Source: Halichoerus grypus
Taxonomy: Eukaryota; Chordata; Mammalia; Carnivora; Phocidae
Assembly (NCBI RefSeq): GCF_964656455.1
Contig: NC_135718.1
Span: 125,589,093 to 125,653,092 of the forward strand
Direction of reading: 5' to 3'
Length of the DNA: 64,000 bases
Part shown: piece after piece, positions 11,019-21,942 of the stretch
Numbering within the stretch: position 1 is the first letter of the stretch
Layout of the letters: each line of letters opens with the position of its first letter
Translations under genes and position numbers: made by a program
Notes under the pieces: model-generated
Seen by the model: only the letters and a program-made list of their open reading frames with translations
What the model was told of the DNA's origin: nothing
Database searches by the model: none

Positions 11019-11222
11019 GGGGGGGGGGCATCTGGGTAGCACAATCGTTAAGCATCTGACTCTTAGTTTCAGCTCAGGTCATGATCTCAGGGTCATCAGA
11101 TCGAGCCCCGTATTGGGCTCTGCGCTCAGCATGGAGTCTGCTTCAGATTTTCTCTCCTTCCTTCTGCCCCTCCCACCCATGCTCTCTCTCTCTCTAAAAT
11201 AAATAAATAAATCTTAAAAAAA
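11019..11222 (+). mobile_element. SINEC, plus
   Basis: Full-length SINE starting after an unusual 11-G run (11018-11028), with the catctgggtagc head, CT-rich tract and aaataaataaataaatctt tail. TSD at 11003-11018 and 11223-11239 with one difference. The older gactcttagtttcagctcag body marks an older subfamily. Confidence 0.95.
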
Positions 11223-11429
11223 AAAAGGATTAAATTTGGAAAACAAATGTTATCACAGGTCTATAGACAAATATACTCAGGTCAGACAACAAAGTAAACA
11301 ACAAAGGAAAGGAAATGAATCTCATTAGATGCCACCAGAGGGGTGCAATTTAGATTTGATTAAAATAGATACAGGACTGGAATCATCAATAAGGAAATAC
11401 GCACTGTTTAAAAATAAAAACAGATTTAA

Positions 11430-11664
11430 GGGCACCTGGGTAGCTCAGTCAGCTAGGCATTCAACTCTTGGTTTTGGCATAGGTCATGATCTCAGGGTCG
11501 TGGGATCAAACCCCACATCAAGCTCAATGGAGTCTGCTTAAGAGTCTCTCTCTCTCTCTCTCTCCTTCTCTCTCTCTCTCTCCCTCTGCCCTTCCCCTGC
11601 TCATGTGCTCTCTCTCTCTCTCTAAAATAAATAAATAAATAAAATCTTTAAAAAATAAATAAAT
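11430..11664 (+). mobile_element. SINEC, plus, with expanded CT tract
   Basis: Head ggcacctgggtagctcag, long (ct)n tract at about 11545-11625, and taaa-rich tail. TSD of 20 bp at 11410-11429 and 11665-11684 with two differences. The CT expansion makes it longer than its neighbours. Confidence 0.95.
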
Positions 11665-11684
11665 AAAAATAAAAACAAGTTTAA

Positions 11685-12879
11685 TAATAGAGAAAATAAT
11701 TTTATTTATATAAGTAAATATCCATAAAACTGAATATGGGAATACAGTGAAAATTATTTGTTTATAGACAAAAATAAAAAGAAACAGAGGTATTCTCTTA
11801 AGGAAGTAAATTACATCCCCCCATCTCTCACCCCTCATTCCCCTACCCACCAGGTAGAATTAAAGGTATGGATAATGCTTTTCCACTGTAGACCACAGAA
11901 TGATTGGCACAGAAGTAAATAATGATAGGAGGCTTCAAGAATTTATCAGAAAACATCGGGTTTAACCACGGTGGATCAAAGATTGAGTTTTCCTATTCTT
12001 CTTTTAGAAAATACCCAAAGTCAATTTGGAAAAAAATAAAAATTTTAAAAAATCCTTTTAAATTAAAAAAAAAAAATTTAAAGCCCTCCATCTTTGATGA
12101 AATTAGGAGACAGCTTAATCTCAAATCACAGTATGTAAATTATATAAAAACCCATTCATATGTATATATATGAAACAAAAAAGCCTGCCAAACTTAGTAA
12201 CAGGCAAACAGAAGTGCAGGAAAATTCTTAGAGGATGCAGATGTTGCATCTCTGACACAGCTGGTAAGACACCCATCTCTCAAGTAAGTAACATATACTG
12301 AAGGCCAACACTTTCTTTTTTAAAAGTAAGAGAACGTGTGCAGTGGCTGATGGTTGCAATTTTTCTGGGTCCAGTTGGAATGACAAGGAAGCTCGTAGGT
12401 AAGGGATAATTAGGAATAATATATAGATGTCCTATTTGTAGAAGCAGTCAGGAAGCAAGCAGGATGAAGGTGGGAGAATCTGCAGTGTGAGTAGCTCCAA
12501 TCTCTCTCGGCTGAGACAAGAAAGCCTAAAAGAACTTGCTGTTGCAAGGAAAACCATTTTTGAAATAACTAATATTCTGTAAAGATCTATGGACAGTGAC
12601 TAAAAAATAAAGGAAGGAAGATACCATGATACAAAATAGAAATGATAAATAAAATAAATCAATAGAAAAACTTTTGTTTATTAAAAAACAAAAAGAAAAA
12701 AAGTTTATTGAAGGGATTACCATTATTGGAAAACAGGAAAGAGATACAAGAGCTCAAAGTAGATATGGCAGAAGGATTTGGTGGGGTTCAAGAAAGAGAT
12801 GTGGAATAGGAAAAAATCAATTGATTGCAGAATTGAACTCTACATTGAAAGCAACACAATGAGGTATAAACCTAGCTGA
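11685..12879. other. Unassigned AT-rich DNA
   Basis: A-rich sequence with short A/T runs at 12040-12080. It may include the decayed upstream part of the LINE seen from 12880, but no specific match is recognised. Confidence 0.4.
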
Positions 12880-13546
12880 AAACACAGTAAAGCATATATG
12901 ACAACAGTCATAAAAACAAACAAGATACAAAGTAAAAGAACTATGACTGAAAAATGATTCAAGAGAAAATATAAATATGCACTACTAATAAATTATACAC
13001 ACACACATATGGTGTTCCTGAAGAAAACCAAAATTATGATAAATGAAAAATACACAAAATTCAAAGACATTTTCCAGAAATGAAAGGGACTGCATGTCAA
13101 AGATACGGGATGATCAACATTGAGGCATATCCTAATGAAGTCATTGACCTTCAAATTTAAAGAATTCCTACAATATCCACACAAAAAGATTAAGTCACCT
13201 ATATGGGGAAAATAATCAGGTGGGCCTCGTAGTTTTCCACAGCAATGGTTGATGCTAGACAGCAGTAGAGAAAACCAGTAGAATAAAATTAGAATTATTT
13301 CAGATCAACAACAACAAAAATATATGAGCAAATAAATTAAAGTAAGTGGAACATGACAGAAACATTACATATATAATCTAAATGATTAAAGACTAAAGTA
13401 GTGTAATATCAGTGTAAATTGACTATACATTTAACAGTAAACAATTCTCATATTAGCGTCTAAAGCAAAACCCAAGCTATGTGCTATGTACATGTGCTAC
13501 ACCTGGATTAAGTGATTAGAAAGTTGGAAAATAAAATGGTAAGTAA

Positions 13547-13759
13547 GGGCGCCTGGGTGGCTCAGTCGGTTAAGCGACTGCCTTCGGCTCAGGTCATGAT
13601 CCTGGAGTCTCCGGATCAAGTCCCGCATTGGGCTCCGTGCTCAGGGGGGAGTCTGCTTCTCCCTCTGACCCTCCCCCCTCTCATGTGCTCTCTTTCTCAT
13701 TCTCTCTCTCTCAGATAAATAAATAAAATCTTATAAGAAAAATAAAAATAAAATAAAAT
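13547..13759 (+). mobile_element. SINEC, plus (gcgactgcc subfamily)
   Basis: Head ggcgcctgggtggctcagtc, diagnostic ttaagcgactgccttcggct and atgatcctggagtc variants, and an A-rich tail. TSD of 14 bp with one mismatch at 13533-13546 and 13760-13773. Inserted into the old LINE. Confidence 0.96.
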
Positions 13760-13897
13760 AAAAGGGTAAGTAAAAACATAGCAGGCAAATGCACACCAAA
13801 GGAAAACAGGAGTCATGAATTTCACAATAGGCAGGGCCAAGATGTAATCAAACAAACAAGTCGTGTTTACAATGAAGACTAACAGTTACGGAGACAT

Positions 13898-14022
13898 ACG
13901 TGTGTCTATGTATACACATATATACACATATATGTATGGCTATAAATGTGTATATATACATATATGGATATAAATATATATGGATATGGATAAATATCCA
14001 TATATGTATATATACATTTCTA
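13898..14022. repeat. TA/CATA low-complexity tract
   Basis: Alternating tatacaca, tatata and tggata units embedded in the old LINE. It can fold into many imperfect AT hairpins. Simple sequence. Confidence 0.85.
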
Positions 14023-14189
14023 ACATGATAATGAATATGAAATACCTAAACATTAAATAATATAGCATCAATATCTAGAGTCATAGCAAAAACAAGTTAA
14101 AATAGAGAAATGTTTTTGTAGAAAACTTTAATTCACTTTTCCAAGCTCATGAAGAACAAGGAGACAAATGGAAGTAAGGATAATAATAA

Positions 14190-14275
14190 CAATAGCTTAC
14201 CATTTTTAAGTCTAACTATGTACCGAACACCAATTTAGGTGCTTTACAAGCTTCTATGTATTTAATGATTTTAAG
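14190..14275 (-). mobile_element. MIR fragment, minus
   Basis: Reads the antisense MIR 3' half: tagcttaccatttttaagtc, ctatgtaccgaacacc, ttaggtgctttacaag, corresponding to the 'actatgtgccaggcac ... gtgctttaca' words. Confidence 0.65.
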
Positions 14276-15239
14276 AAACAGGAAAAAGGGAAGATGACAA
14301 ACAGTGTCCTGACTCACGCTTTCTTCCCAGAAGTGACATAAATCATATCTATTCACATTGCATTTTCCAAAACAAGTCCCCCCACAAAAGGGATGGGAAG
14401 TGTAACCCTACCTTCTGCCTGGAAGGAGGAGAGTACGGTGTATTTGATGGCAGCAGTAATGAACCACAGTGACTTTACAGAATGTTGGCGTCCCAGATCA
14501 GCATGTTGTTGTAATATCCAGTGAAACATAGGGAAGGTTAGAGTTTGCCTTGGGTATATTTCTGTGCACTCTGTAGGCCGTGGCCACCCTACACATCAGG
14601 ACCCACTGCAGAGAAGGCAGAACTGGCATGGTAATAACCTAAGTTATAATTTGAAAGTTGCTTGGTATCCATGAAATTAGGGCAATCGGAATTCATTACA
14701 CGGTTCAGATATTTCATGACTTTAAATGAAAATAACTTAAAGCATCCATTTCCCCAGTACATGTTACTAGGGATATGAAAGTTCAAACTTTGGCTCTGTC
14801 TCCCCTGGATAGTTTGTGATTGGGATTGAATGCTTAGCTTTTGTGGTTCTCTTTCTTCTATATATCCAATGTGTGGCCAAACTAATTTCAGATCAATGCA
14901 TTTCTTAGATATAATAACTTACTCATTTGATTCATAATCTAGGATGGCACATCTGGGAGTCATTATGTCTTTCTAAAATTACTGCACATTTTTTCTGCTC
15001 TAATCCATATACTTGACTCTAAACTTTATCTCAAGATTCAGTCCTACTTTCCTCATTTCAAAATTATTGAAGAGCTCCACGTGATATTCTCCAATTCTTC
15101 TTTCTCTCTCTTGCAGCTTTTCTCCCTCTTCTGTTGTACCCATAGACATTCAAACGTGCCATTATTTCTCCCCCCTTAAAAAAAAAGAAAAGCCTCTCCT
15201 GGTTCCACATTTCCTTCCTTCTACTGCCCCATTTTTTTT
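14276..15239. other. Unassigned DNA
   Basis: No gene or clear repeat. From about 15000 the composition becomes pyrimidine-rich like the L2 that follows; the L2 may begin earlier than annotated. Confidence 0.4.
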
Positions 15240-16625
15240 TCAACTTCTCACTATAGCAAAAATCCTATATTTCCTGTCTCCAATTTCTCTCATCCTAATT
15301 TTCCTTGATCTAAATCGAAGCTGGTTTCCATCTGTACCCAATAATGCCTTACGCTGTGTAAATCTGATGGGCAATCCTCAGTCCTCATCTAATTTGACTG
15401 GCGAGCATTTGGCAGCTGATCTCTCTTTACTTTGTAAAATCCTTTCACCTGGCTTTCAGGACTACTTGCTTAGCTCTTTTCCTAGTTCCCTGGCACTCCT
15501 CCTCAGCCTTCTTTGCAAGTTCTTTCTCAATCCCCTGACTTTTAAACCTTGGAGAGCCCCCTGACTTTTAAACCTTGGAGAGCCCTTCGGTCCTCTGATG
15601 TCTTCTTAGCTACACTCATTCCTCAGGTGATCTCATCAAGTCCCACAGATTTCAATAACACTTATGTGGTGATAATGCCCACATTTATATCTCGTGCTTA
15701 AATTTCTCCCCTAAACTCTGGACTTCTATTTCCCACTACCTACCTGATATCTCCTGTTGACGATATAAATAGGAATCTCATACTCACCATGTTCAAAACA
15801 AACTTCTGATCACCACCAAACCTAGTTCTCCCAAAGACTCCCTATCCCACCAACTTTTCATGGCAAAAACTGTGGAGACATCATTGACTCCTCATTTTCT
15901 CTCAAAACCTACATTTGGTACACCATAAAATTCTGATGGCTCTATTCTCCAAATCTATGGGGGTTTTAAGCCTTTTGTCACCACTATCAAAGCTATTACA
16001 TTGGTTCAACCTGTTACACCAGGATTATTGTAGTTGCCTCATGATTAGTCTCCCTTCTTCTCCCCTTAACCCACTCCCGTCTATTCTCAATATTACAGTC
16101 AAAGAGATCCTATTTATACCGTAATTCAGAGCATGCTATTCTTCTACTTAAGACCTTCCCATCTTACTATAAAATCTAAACCCCATACAATGGTCCTTAA
16201 CCTAGCCTCCCCCTGAAGTTCCTACAGAATGCCTTTCATCACTTACCTCTCCATTCCAGTGTTGGCATTCCACCATTCAGCCACACCAAGTTGTTCCTGC
16301 CTCAGGGCCTTGATTCTTCTGGGTCTCTTGGCCTAAAATGCTCTTTCCTAAGATAGCTGCATGGCACAGTCCCTCATGTCCTCCAAGTCTCTGCTTAGAC
16401 TGACCTTCAGGGAAGTCTTCTTAAAACCTTAAGTAAAACAGTAACCCTCCCTGGCACTACTTCTCATTAGAATTGACCAATATTTGGCATACTGTATTTT
16501 TACTTGTTTATTTATTTACTTTTTACTAGATTACAAACTCCATGAAAACAAACTCATGTGTGAACAGCTCATAAAATAGCACCTGGTGCTTCATAACTAT
16601 TTACTGAATGAATACACGAAATACT
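15240..16625 (+). mobile_element. L2 (LINE-2) 3' fragment, plus, about 1.4 kb
   Basis: Collinear L2 3'-region phrases: catcattgactcctcatttt, ttggttcaacctgttacacc-type domain, gtcaaagagatcctatttat, gcctcagggccttgattctt, ctctgcttagactgacc, and an end at tttactgaatgaata. It is the longest ancient LINE here. Stops in every frame show decay. It contains a 26-bp tandem duplication at 15535-15586. Confidence 0.82.
15535..15586. repeat. 26-bp tandem duplication within the L2
   Basis: Unit at 15535-15560 (ctgacttttaaaccttggag...) repeats immediately at 15561-15586 with only the last base differing. Confidence 0.95.
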
Positions 16626-17129
16626 GATGACAGAACCTAATCAGGACAGAACCATGTCAGTGCTCAATAATTTTCAGTAGCTTCCCTTGTTCTCTATCTC
16701 CTCCTTACTTCCCTTCGGCTCAGAGGTTTTCTTGCAACTTACTCTCATCGCAGATATGACAGTTTTGCTACACAAGGTAAGCTGTGGTTCCTAAGACAAG
16801 TCCTCCAGGAGGAGGACTCTGGCTGGAGGCAGCTCCAGAGCATTCCTGACCCTGCACAATCACCTCACTCATCCTGGTGAGTGCCCTTCAAATCTGCATC
16901 ATGTTGGATATTTTTGCTAATGAGACCAGTGGTCAGTAAGTTTTCTCTAGTCACCAAATTCACAAACAGTACTTCTCTTTCCTATGGATTAGGGTTGGCA
17001 GAAACCATGTACTGGGGGTTTCAGTCTCCTTCTGAGCCTTAACACAGGAGGGTCAAAATGAAATACTCAAGATTTGACTGTATGCTTAGTCATGTGGCCA
17101 TGGACAATGTAAAGGACACAGCAGAAACT

Positions 17130-17161
<32 letters not shown>

Positions 17162-17459
17162 AGATTTATTTGGACTGTTATGTAAGTATTAACCTAATTC
17201 TTACGGACTGAGGAGATATCACAGCTGTTGCTTGGGAGTCTGTCACCTCATGAAGGGAGCATCATTATCATAGAGTACTTTTTTCATTAAAGAAATTGTG
17301 CCATATCATCTCTTAGAAGGCTGTCCTATCTCACCCCTGTGTGTCCTTGTACATCTAAGGCTACAGCCCTTATCTCCCTGAACCTGAGGGAGGGCACACC
17401 CTGCCTCCTTCAACCCCATTTATGTCTTACAGTTTAGGAGTTCCATCCTTCTGTGCACT
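16626..17459. other. Unassigned DNA containing a CA repeat
   Basis: No recognised gene or interspersed repeat apart from the dinucleotide tract at 17134-17161. Confidence 0.5.
17134..17161. repeat. (CA)14 microsatellite
   Basis: Pure ca dinucleotide run between tgttt and agattta. Likely polymorphic. Confidence 0.98.
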
Positions 17460-17899
17460 TGTTATGGGTTGAATTGTGTCTCCGAAAAAGATATTGGTGT
17501 CCTAGCCCCCAGCCTGTAAATGTGACCTTATTTGGAAACAGAGTGTTTGCCAATGACCAAGGTTAGGCCCTAATCCAATATGACTGGTATCCTTATAAAA
17601 AGTAGAATTTGGGGACCAGAGACAGACATGCACACAGAGAGAACACCATGTGCACATGAAGGCAGAGACTGGAATAATGCATCTGCAAGAGGAGGGATGA
17701 CGAAGATTTCCAGCAAACTGTCAGAAGCTAGAAGAGACACATGGAACAGATTCTCCCTCAAGGCCTTCAGAAGGAACCAACCTTGCTAACACCTTGATTG
17801 GGCACTTCCAGCCTTAAGAATTGTAAGACAATAAATTTCTGTTATTTAAGCTATTATTGTCATATGTTGTTACAACAGCCCTAGGAAACCAATATAGCA
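17460..17899 (+). mobile_element. MaLR (MLT1/MST-like) solo LTR, plus
   Basis: Starts TG and ends CA, with typical MaLR LTR words in order: tgttatgggttgaattgtg, tgaccttatttggaaa, gccctaatccaatatgactg, cacatggaacagattctccc, aataaatttctgttattt (polyadenylation signal area), ccctaggaaaccaatata. No internal retroviral sequence is present, so it is a solo LTR from recombination. No clear TSD; age is mid-mammalian. Confidence 0.88.
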
Positions 17900-18919
17900 G
17901 TACAAATGCATTTCTCTCCTAAAACTCTAGGCCTGGTACATTCAGATTTAATTTGCCTGGTGTTGGTTATCTAAGACTGTCCAGCCCCACCAAGTGATTT
18001 CAGTTAATCTTGCTTTGAATCCTTACATTTTTCCTTCAGAGACCAGGTTTTCCTCAGTCTCTCATGCTGAGATTTGATAATACTGTAATTTCAATAAATA
18101 CAGAAAACTTGTCCTAAAACTCTTTGATAGCACTATTTGTAGAAATCACTGTGACAAAAATAAAAAAAAATATTCAGTAATACAAAAATTGAAATTATAT
18201 TGGTACAAGTCTACCATGCCCAACATATTTGAGATTACAGGAACCAATGCATTATAGCTACGATTTTTCAAAATGCCTGGTCCTATTTAAAACTGGTTGG
18301 AAAAGCAATGGATTACATTAAATATATAGTTATATAAACACATTCATATTATCCAGATTATCCAGATAATACTGAAGAAATTCTCTTTCAATAAAAGTAT
18401 TCTGGAAAGCTTTCTAGAAAAAAAAACCTACTGGTTATAGTTCTTGTGTTTAAAGTTTCATGTTTTTTGTTCTCTACTTTTAATCTTACTAATTCTGTTT
18501 TTGTTTTTCCTTTTTTTCTTTTTACTCCACGGAATATAGATTGCTTTGCAGGTTTCATTCAGAATCACATAAAACAATATAAATAAATGATTACATAATT
18601 AAAGATGGTTTTAGAGAGAAGAAATCCTGTGGCCTGTAAATTATAATTAGTACAGGAGGGATTTCCACCCATATCTGAGTTTCTCCTTTAAAATAACTCC
18701 TGGGGGCCACAGTCTAGCTACCAGACTAAAAGCTACAGATGAAAAGCAAAACCGGTATGTTTATTCAGTCCAGTGCACATCTGTGCTCTCTCTCTGACCT
18801 GCACATGCGCTGAGAGTTCTGGGCATAAGCACAAAGCCCACTAGGGGCAATCCCACTGTCTCGTCCCCAGCTGGCCCTCTGCACTAAGGAGGCCACTCAC
18901 CTGGCTGTGTGTGTTGGCT
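17900..18919. other. Unassigned DNA
   Basis: AT-rich first part, more balanced from 18650. No repeat family or coding frame is supported. Confidence 0.45.
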
Positions 18920-19095
18920 GAGGAGGCAGGACTTTATGGCCTGAGATTAGACTCCTGCATCTGCCAATTTCCTACTTGTAGGACCTGAGTCAAATCACTT
19001 AACATCTGAAATGTGCGGATAATATGGCATAAAATGATTAGCACAGTGCCTGGAACATGGGAAGCACTGAAATGCATCAGTCAAGTTAATATGCT
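18920..19095 (+). mobile_element. MIR, plus
   Basis: MIR core and 3' half: agattagactcctgcatctg, tacttgtaggacctgagtc, caaatcacttaacatctga, gcacagtgcctggaacat. The order and spacing fit MIR. Confidence 0.75.
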
Positions 19096-19220
19096 CAATA
19101 TCTGCTAAGCTCTCATTGTGTCAGCACTGTGCTGGAGTTTTGGGATCTGAAATGAGTTAATCACTGCCATAAATTAATCACCAGCCCAGCCTTTTCAAGG
19201 GGACAGTTGCACTTAAAACA

Positions 19221-19262
19221 TTTGTTTGTAACTATTTTTTGATACGTATAGTTACAAACAAA
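19221..19262. repeat. Perfect 15-bp inverted repeat, 12-base loop
   Basis: tttgtttgtaactat at 19221-19235 is the exact reverse complement of atagttacaaacaaa at 19248-19262. DNA or RNA could fold into a stem-loop. It is not part of a repeat that I know. Confidence 0.93.
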
Positions 19263-19287
19263 AGGTCAAGTGCTATCACAGATGTAG

Positions 19288-19329
19288 ACTAATAGATGTT
19301 CATAGAAAACTAATAGATGTTCATAGAAA
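19288..19329. repeat. Perfect 21-bp tandem duplication
   Basis: The 21-base unit beginning actaatagatgttcatag at 19288-19308 repeats exactly at 19309-19329, 25 bases downstream of the inverted repeat. Confidence 0.95.
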
Positions 19330-19339
19330 AATGAGTGGC

Positions 19340-19805
19340 AGGACAGTGTAGCGGTTGCAAGCATGAATTCTGGAACCACACTGCCTGGGCTTGAGTCTCA
19401 GTTCCTTTGCTACTGACCGCGTCATCTTAGGCAGGTGATTTATCTTCTGTATATTTTGGTTCCTTCACTTATAAGATAGGAGATGATGGGGTACCTGGGT
19501 GGTTCAGTGGGTTAAGCGTCTACCTTCAGCTCAGGTCATGAGCCCAGGGTCCTGGGATCAAGCCCTGCATTGGGCCCCCCGCTGAGCCCTCTCCCTTTGC
19601 CCCTCCCCTGCTTGCGCGCTCTCTCTCTCTCTCTTTCTCTCAAATAAATAAATAAAATCTTTAAAAAAATTTTTAAAAATAAAATAGGAGATGATAAGAG
19701 TACCTATTCCAAAGGGCTATTCAAGTGAATAGAGGGACAAACAAGTAAATTTATGTAAAATGCTAAGTACAATTCTGGCACTATAAAGTGTGTTATAGAA
19801 GGGTT
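19340..19805 (+). mobile_element. MIR, plus, split by a SINE
   Basis: The left part (19340-19487) has the MIR head and core: agtgtagcggttgcaagc, tctggaaccacactgcctgg, atcttaggcaggtgattta. The right part (19684-19805) continues with tattccaaagggctattca and aaaatgctaagtacaattc. Removing the SINE restores one continuous MIR. Confidence 0.82.
19488..19683 (+). mobile_element. SINEC, plus, inserted in a MIR
   Basis: Head gggtacctgggtggttcagt, CT tract and taaataaataaaatcttt tail. Perfect 12-bp TSD ataggagatgat at 19476-19487 and 19684-19695. Confidence 0.96.
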
Positions 19806-19839
19806 AGTCGGTATCATTGTGGACTAAAGCTAAGGCTAC

Positions 19840-20212
19840 ACAGAGGAAAAATATAATTAAGTCATTATGGTCAGCTAAGTAAGGTCTTCTGAAAGAGGTT
19901 TCAGAAGGGCCTTGAAAAAGAATTAGGAAATGGGCAGGGGTAGATTTGGAAGAGAGGGTAGAATGCATTGTGGGTGGAAGACATCGTATGTGCAAAGGCA
20001 GGTTTTAAACAATGTAGTTTAAAGCAATAACAAATAATCCCGAGTTTTGGGAACACAGAAAGTTCAGTGCAAGGGGAAAGAGAGCAGGAAATTCTATTGC
20101 GAAGCAGAGAGCAGATAGAGTGCATGACGTCTGACAGCCTAAGGAGTGCGGATTTTATTTTATTGGTAATGGTGGGGGAGGCACTGAATGTGTTTGAGCA
20201 AGAGAGATGCAT
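19840..20212 (-). mobile_element. L2 fragment, minus (first of two adjacent)
   Basis: Antisense L2 phrases: agtaaggtcttctgaaagag, catcgtatgtgcaaaggcag, ggattttattttattggtaa, tttgagcaagagagatgcat. The order matches antisense L2 upstream of its 3' end region. Confidence 0.65.
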
Positions 20213-20214
20213 GT

Positions 20215-20600
20215 TGATTCAGTATTCAATAAATATTTACTGAGTGCATTTTACTTTAAGCAGTGAGGATACAGTGATTAATAAGTGAGATCTGGTCCTT
20301 TCTGTTCAAAAGTTTGTACTGTAGTAATGGGAGGCAGGCAGTAAACAATGTGTGAATACTTTAAGATCATTTTAGATTATGTAATTAAGGAGGTTGATAT
20401 GATAGAGTCACAGGGGATGGGGACTTTTTGTATTGAGTGGTCAAGACTCTCTGATAAAACAACATTTGAGCTAACGCCAGAAGAAAGAACAGGAGCCAGC
20501 CACACAGGGAGAAAAAGGGATCAGGCCAGGCAGAGAACGGCAAGCACATGGGCCCTAAAATAGCAAAGTTCTCTGTGTATTCAAGGAACAAAATTGTTCC
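20215..20600 (-). mobile_element. L2 3' end, minus (second of two adjacent)
   Basis: Starts with the antisense L2 3' end: attcaataaatatttactga, then gaggatacagtgatta, gtaatgggaggcaggcagta, acatttgagctaacgccaga and ggccctaaaatagcaaag. A new 3' end right after the previous piece means two separate insertions or a duplication. Confidence 0.72.
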
Positions 20601-20829
20601 TCCAGTATGGCTCGAGGTAAGTGAGGGAGGGGGGGATGATAGAGACCACTAAGTATTTGCATTTTCCCTCCTCTAGTGCAGGGTCTTAGCTAGGAAGCCA
20701 CTGTCCAGCCAGTCACCTCAGGTCCTTCTTGCATCTCAATGGGGCCATGTGACTAGTTTCCATTTGTCATCCGGGTATTTGTCCCCAAGGCAACCTTAGA
20801 AGCTTCTTGTTAAAAATGGAAAAGGTTTG

Positions 20830-21021
20830 GGGCACCTGGGTGGCTCAGTTGTTAAGCGTCTGCCTTCAGCTCAGGTCATGATCCCAGGGTCCTGGGATTG
20901 AGCCCCGTATCGGGCTCCCTGCTCCGCGAGAAGCCTGCTTCTCCTTCTCCCACTCCCCCTGCTTGTGTTCTCTCTCTCGCTGTGTCTCTATTTGTCAAAT
21001 AAATAAATAAAATCTTAAAAA
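20830..21021 (+). mobile_element. SINEC, plus
   Basis: Near-consensus head ggcacctgggtggctcagtt, ttaagcgtctgccttcagct, and gtctctatttgtcaaat ahead of the tail. Perfect 18-bp TSD at 20812-20829 and 21022-21039. Perfect TSD and low divergence suggest a relatively recent insertion. Confidence 0.97.
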
Positions 21022-21039
21022 AAAAATGGAAAAGGTTTG

Positions 21040-21554
21040 TCTGGCTGGGTACCTGAATGAGCAGAACAAGTCCTCCCCCACCCACCCACCCTGTTGTACT
21101 ACCTTAGACTAAGTGAGCAGGAAATTAGCTTTTATTATGTTAAGTCACTGAGACAGTAAGGTTTGCTTGTTATAGCAGCAAGCAGTATCTTAACCAGTAC
21201 TTGGACTAAGTAGTATAAAATGATATCAGAGAAGGACCAGATTACATAAGACGTTACAAAAAAACAGCAAGAAATTGCGAGTTGTGTTTTCAAATTTCTC
21301 TGCGAACGGTGTCCTACAAAAACCTCAAACTCACATAATAACTGAACTCACCATTTTTCCTACCTTGCACTAGCTTTCCCTCCATACTTCCTCTTTACCA
21401 TGAATACAAAACTGTTGAAACCTACAGGTTCCCAACAGAAGAGAGAAAAATTAATGGAAGAAGGTGAATAAAATGCATAGAAGGAAGCATTCCCACAAGA
21501 GAAGAATGCAGTGTCATATGCTGAAAAAATTACTTTGACTTTACCTTTGCTATT
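21040..21554. other. Unassigned DNA
   Basis: No gene or repeat recognised. Confidence 0.45.
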
Positions 21555-21655
21555 AGATGTTCCTGTCTTGTAGTCCTGGTTCTGCCACTTACCGGCTGAA
21601 AGGTGGTGGGCCATTTCCTTAATCTCTGAATATAATTTATACTCTATGTACCTCA
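21555..21655 (+). mobile_element. MIR fragment, plus
   Basis: Core words gtagtcctggttctgccact, taccggctgaaaggt and tttccttaatctctga align with the MIR core. Confidence 0.6.
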
Positions 21656-21799
21656 GGGGCATCTATGTCCAGCCCTACTAAAAACACAAGTTACAAATTG
21701 TGAATTGACTGCTCTGACTTACCTGGACCAATCTCAAAATATCTAATCATTTCTTAAAATTCAAGAATTGTCAAAATATTTTAAATATACCAGGGATTC

Positions 21800-21905
21800 T
21801 TTTAGCCTTGAGTTTGCCTGAGATTCTTTTTCTCTCTCTCCTTCTCCCCCTCCCCCCACTTGCTTGCCCAATCTCTCTCTAAAATAAATCTAAAAATCTT
21901 TAAAA
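21800..21905 (+). mobile_element. 5'-truncated SINEC, plus
   Basis: Only the CT-rich 3' half and the ctaaaataaatctaaaaat tail remain. The tRNA-related head is absent. The tail has evolved into the adjoining tatagata microsatellite. Confidence 0.7.
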
Positions 21906-21942
21906 TATATAGGTATAGATATAGATAGATATAGATACATGA
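21906..21942. repeat. tatagata-type microsatellite
   Basis: Degenerate atagat units directly following the SINE tail, a common outcome of A-rich tail expansion. Confidence 0.8.

Larger units (their letters stand above)
12880..14140 (+). mobile_element. Ancient LINE (L1ME/HAL1-like) fragment, plus, interrupted by a SINE
   Basis: Decayed phrases match, in order, what I know of the old L1ME/HAL1 internal region: gattaagtcacctatatggg, gatgctagacagcag, acaattctcatattagcgtc, ctggattaagtgattagaaa, then (after the SINE) gtaagtaaaaacatagcagg. It is too degenerate to keep a reading frame. The family name is tentative. Confidence 0.5.

Noticed and set aside
11541..11625. Regularly repeated CT blocks as a CRISPR-like array
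   Set aside because: No spacers; simple dinucleotide expansion within a SINE in a mammalian genome.
11524..11850. 108-codon minus-strand frame rich in Arg/Glu
   Set aside because: It is the reverse reading of a SINE CT tract and A-rich tail.
13547..13640. tRNA-like A and B box sequences
   Set aside because: They belong to the SINE's tRNA-derived head; there is no cloverleaf and all 19 copies share them.
17460..17899. LTR as part of an intact endogenous retrovirus
   Set aside because: No gag, pol or env sequence adjoins any LTR in the window; all appear to be solo or fragmentary.
19221..19262. Hairpin as a microRNA precursor
   Set aside because: The stem is only 15 bp with a 12-base loop, too short for a typical precursor, and there is no conservation evidence.
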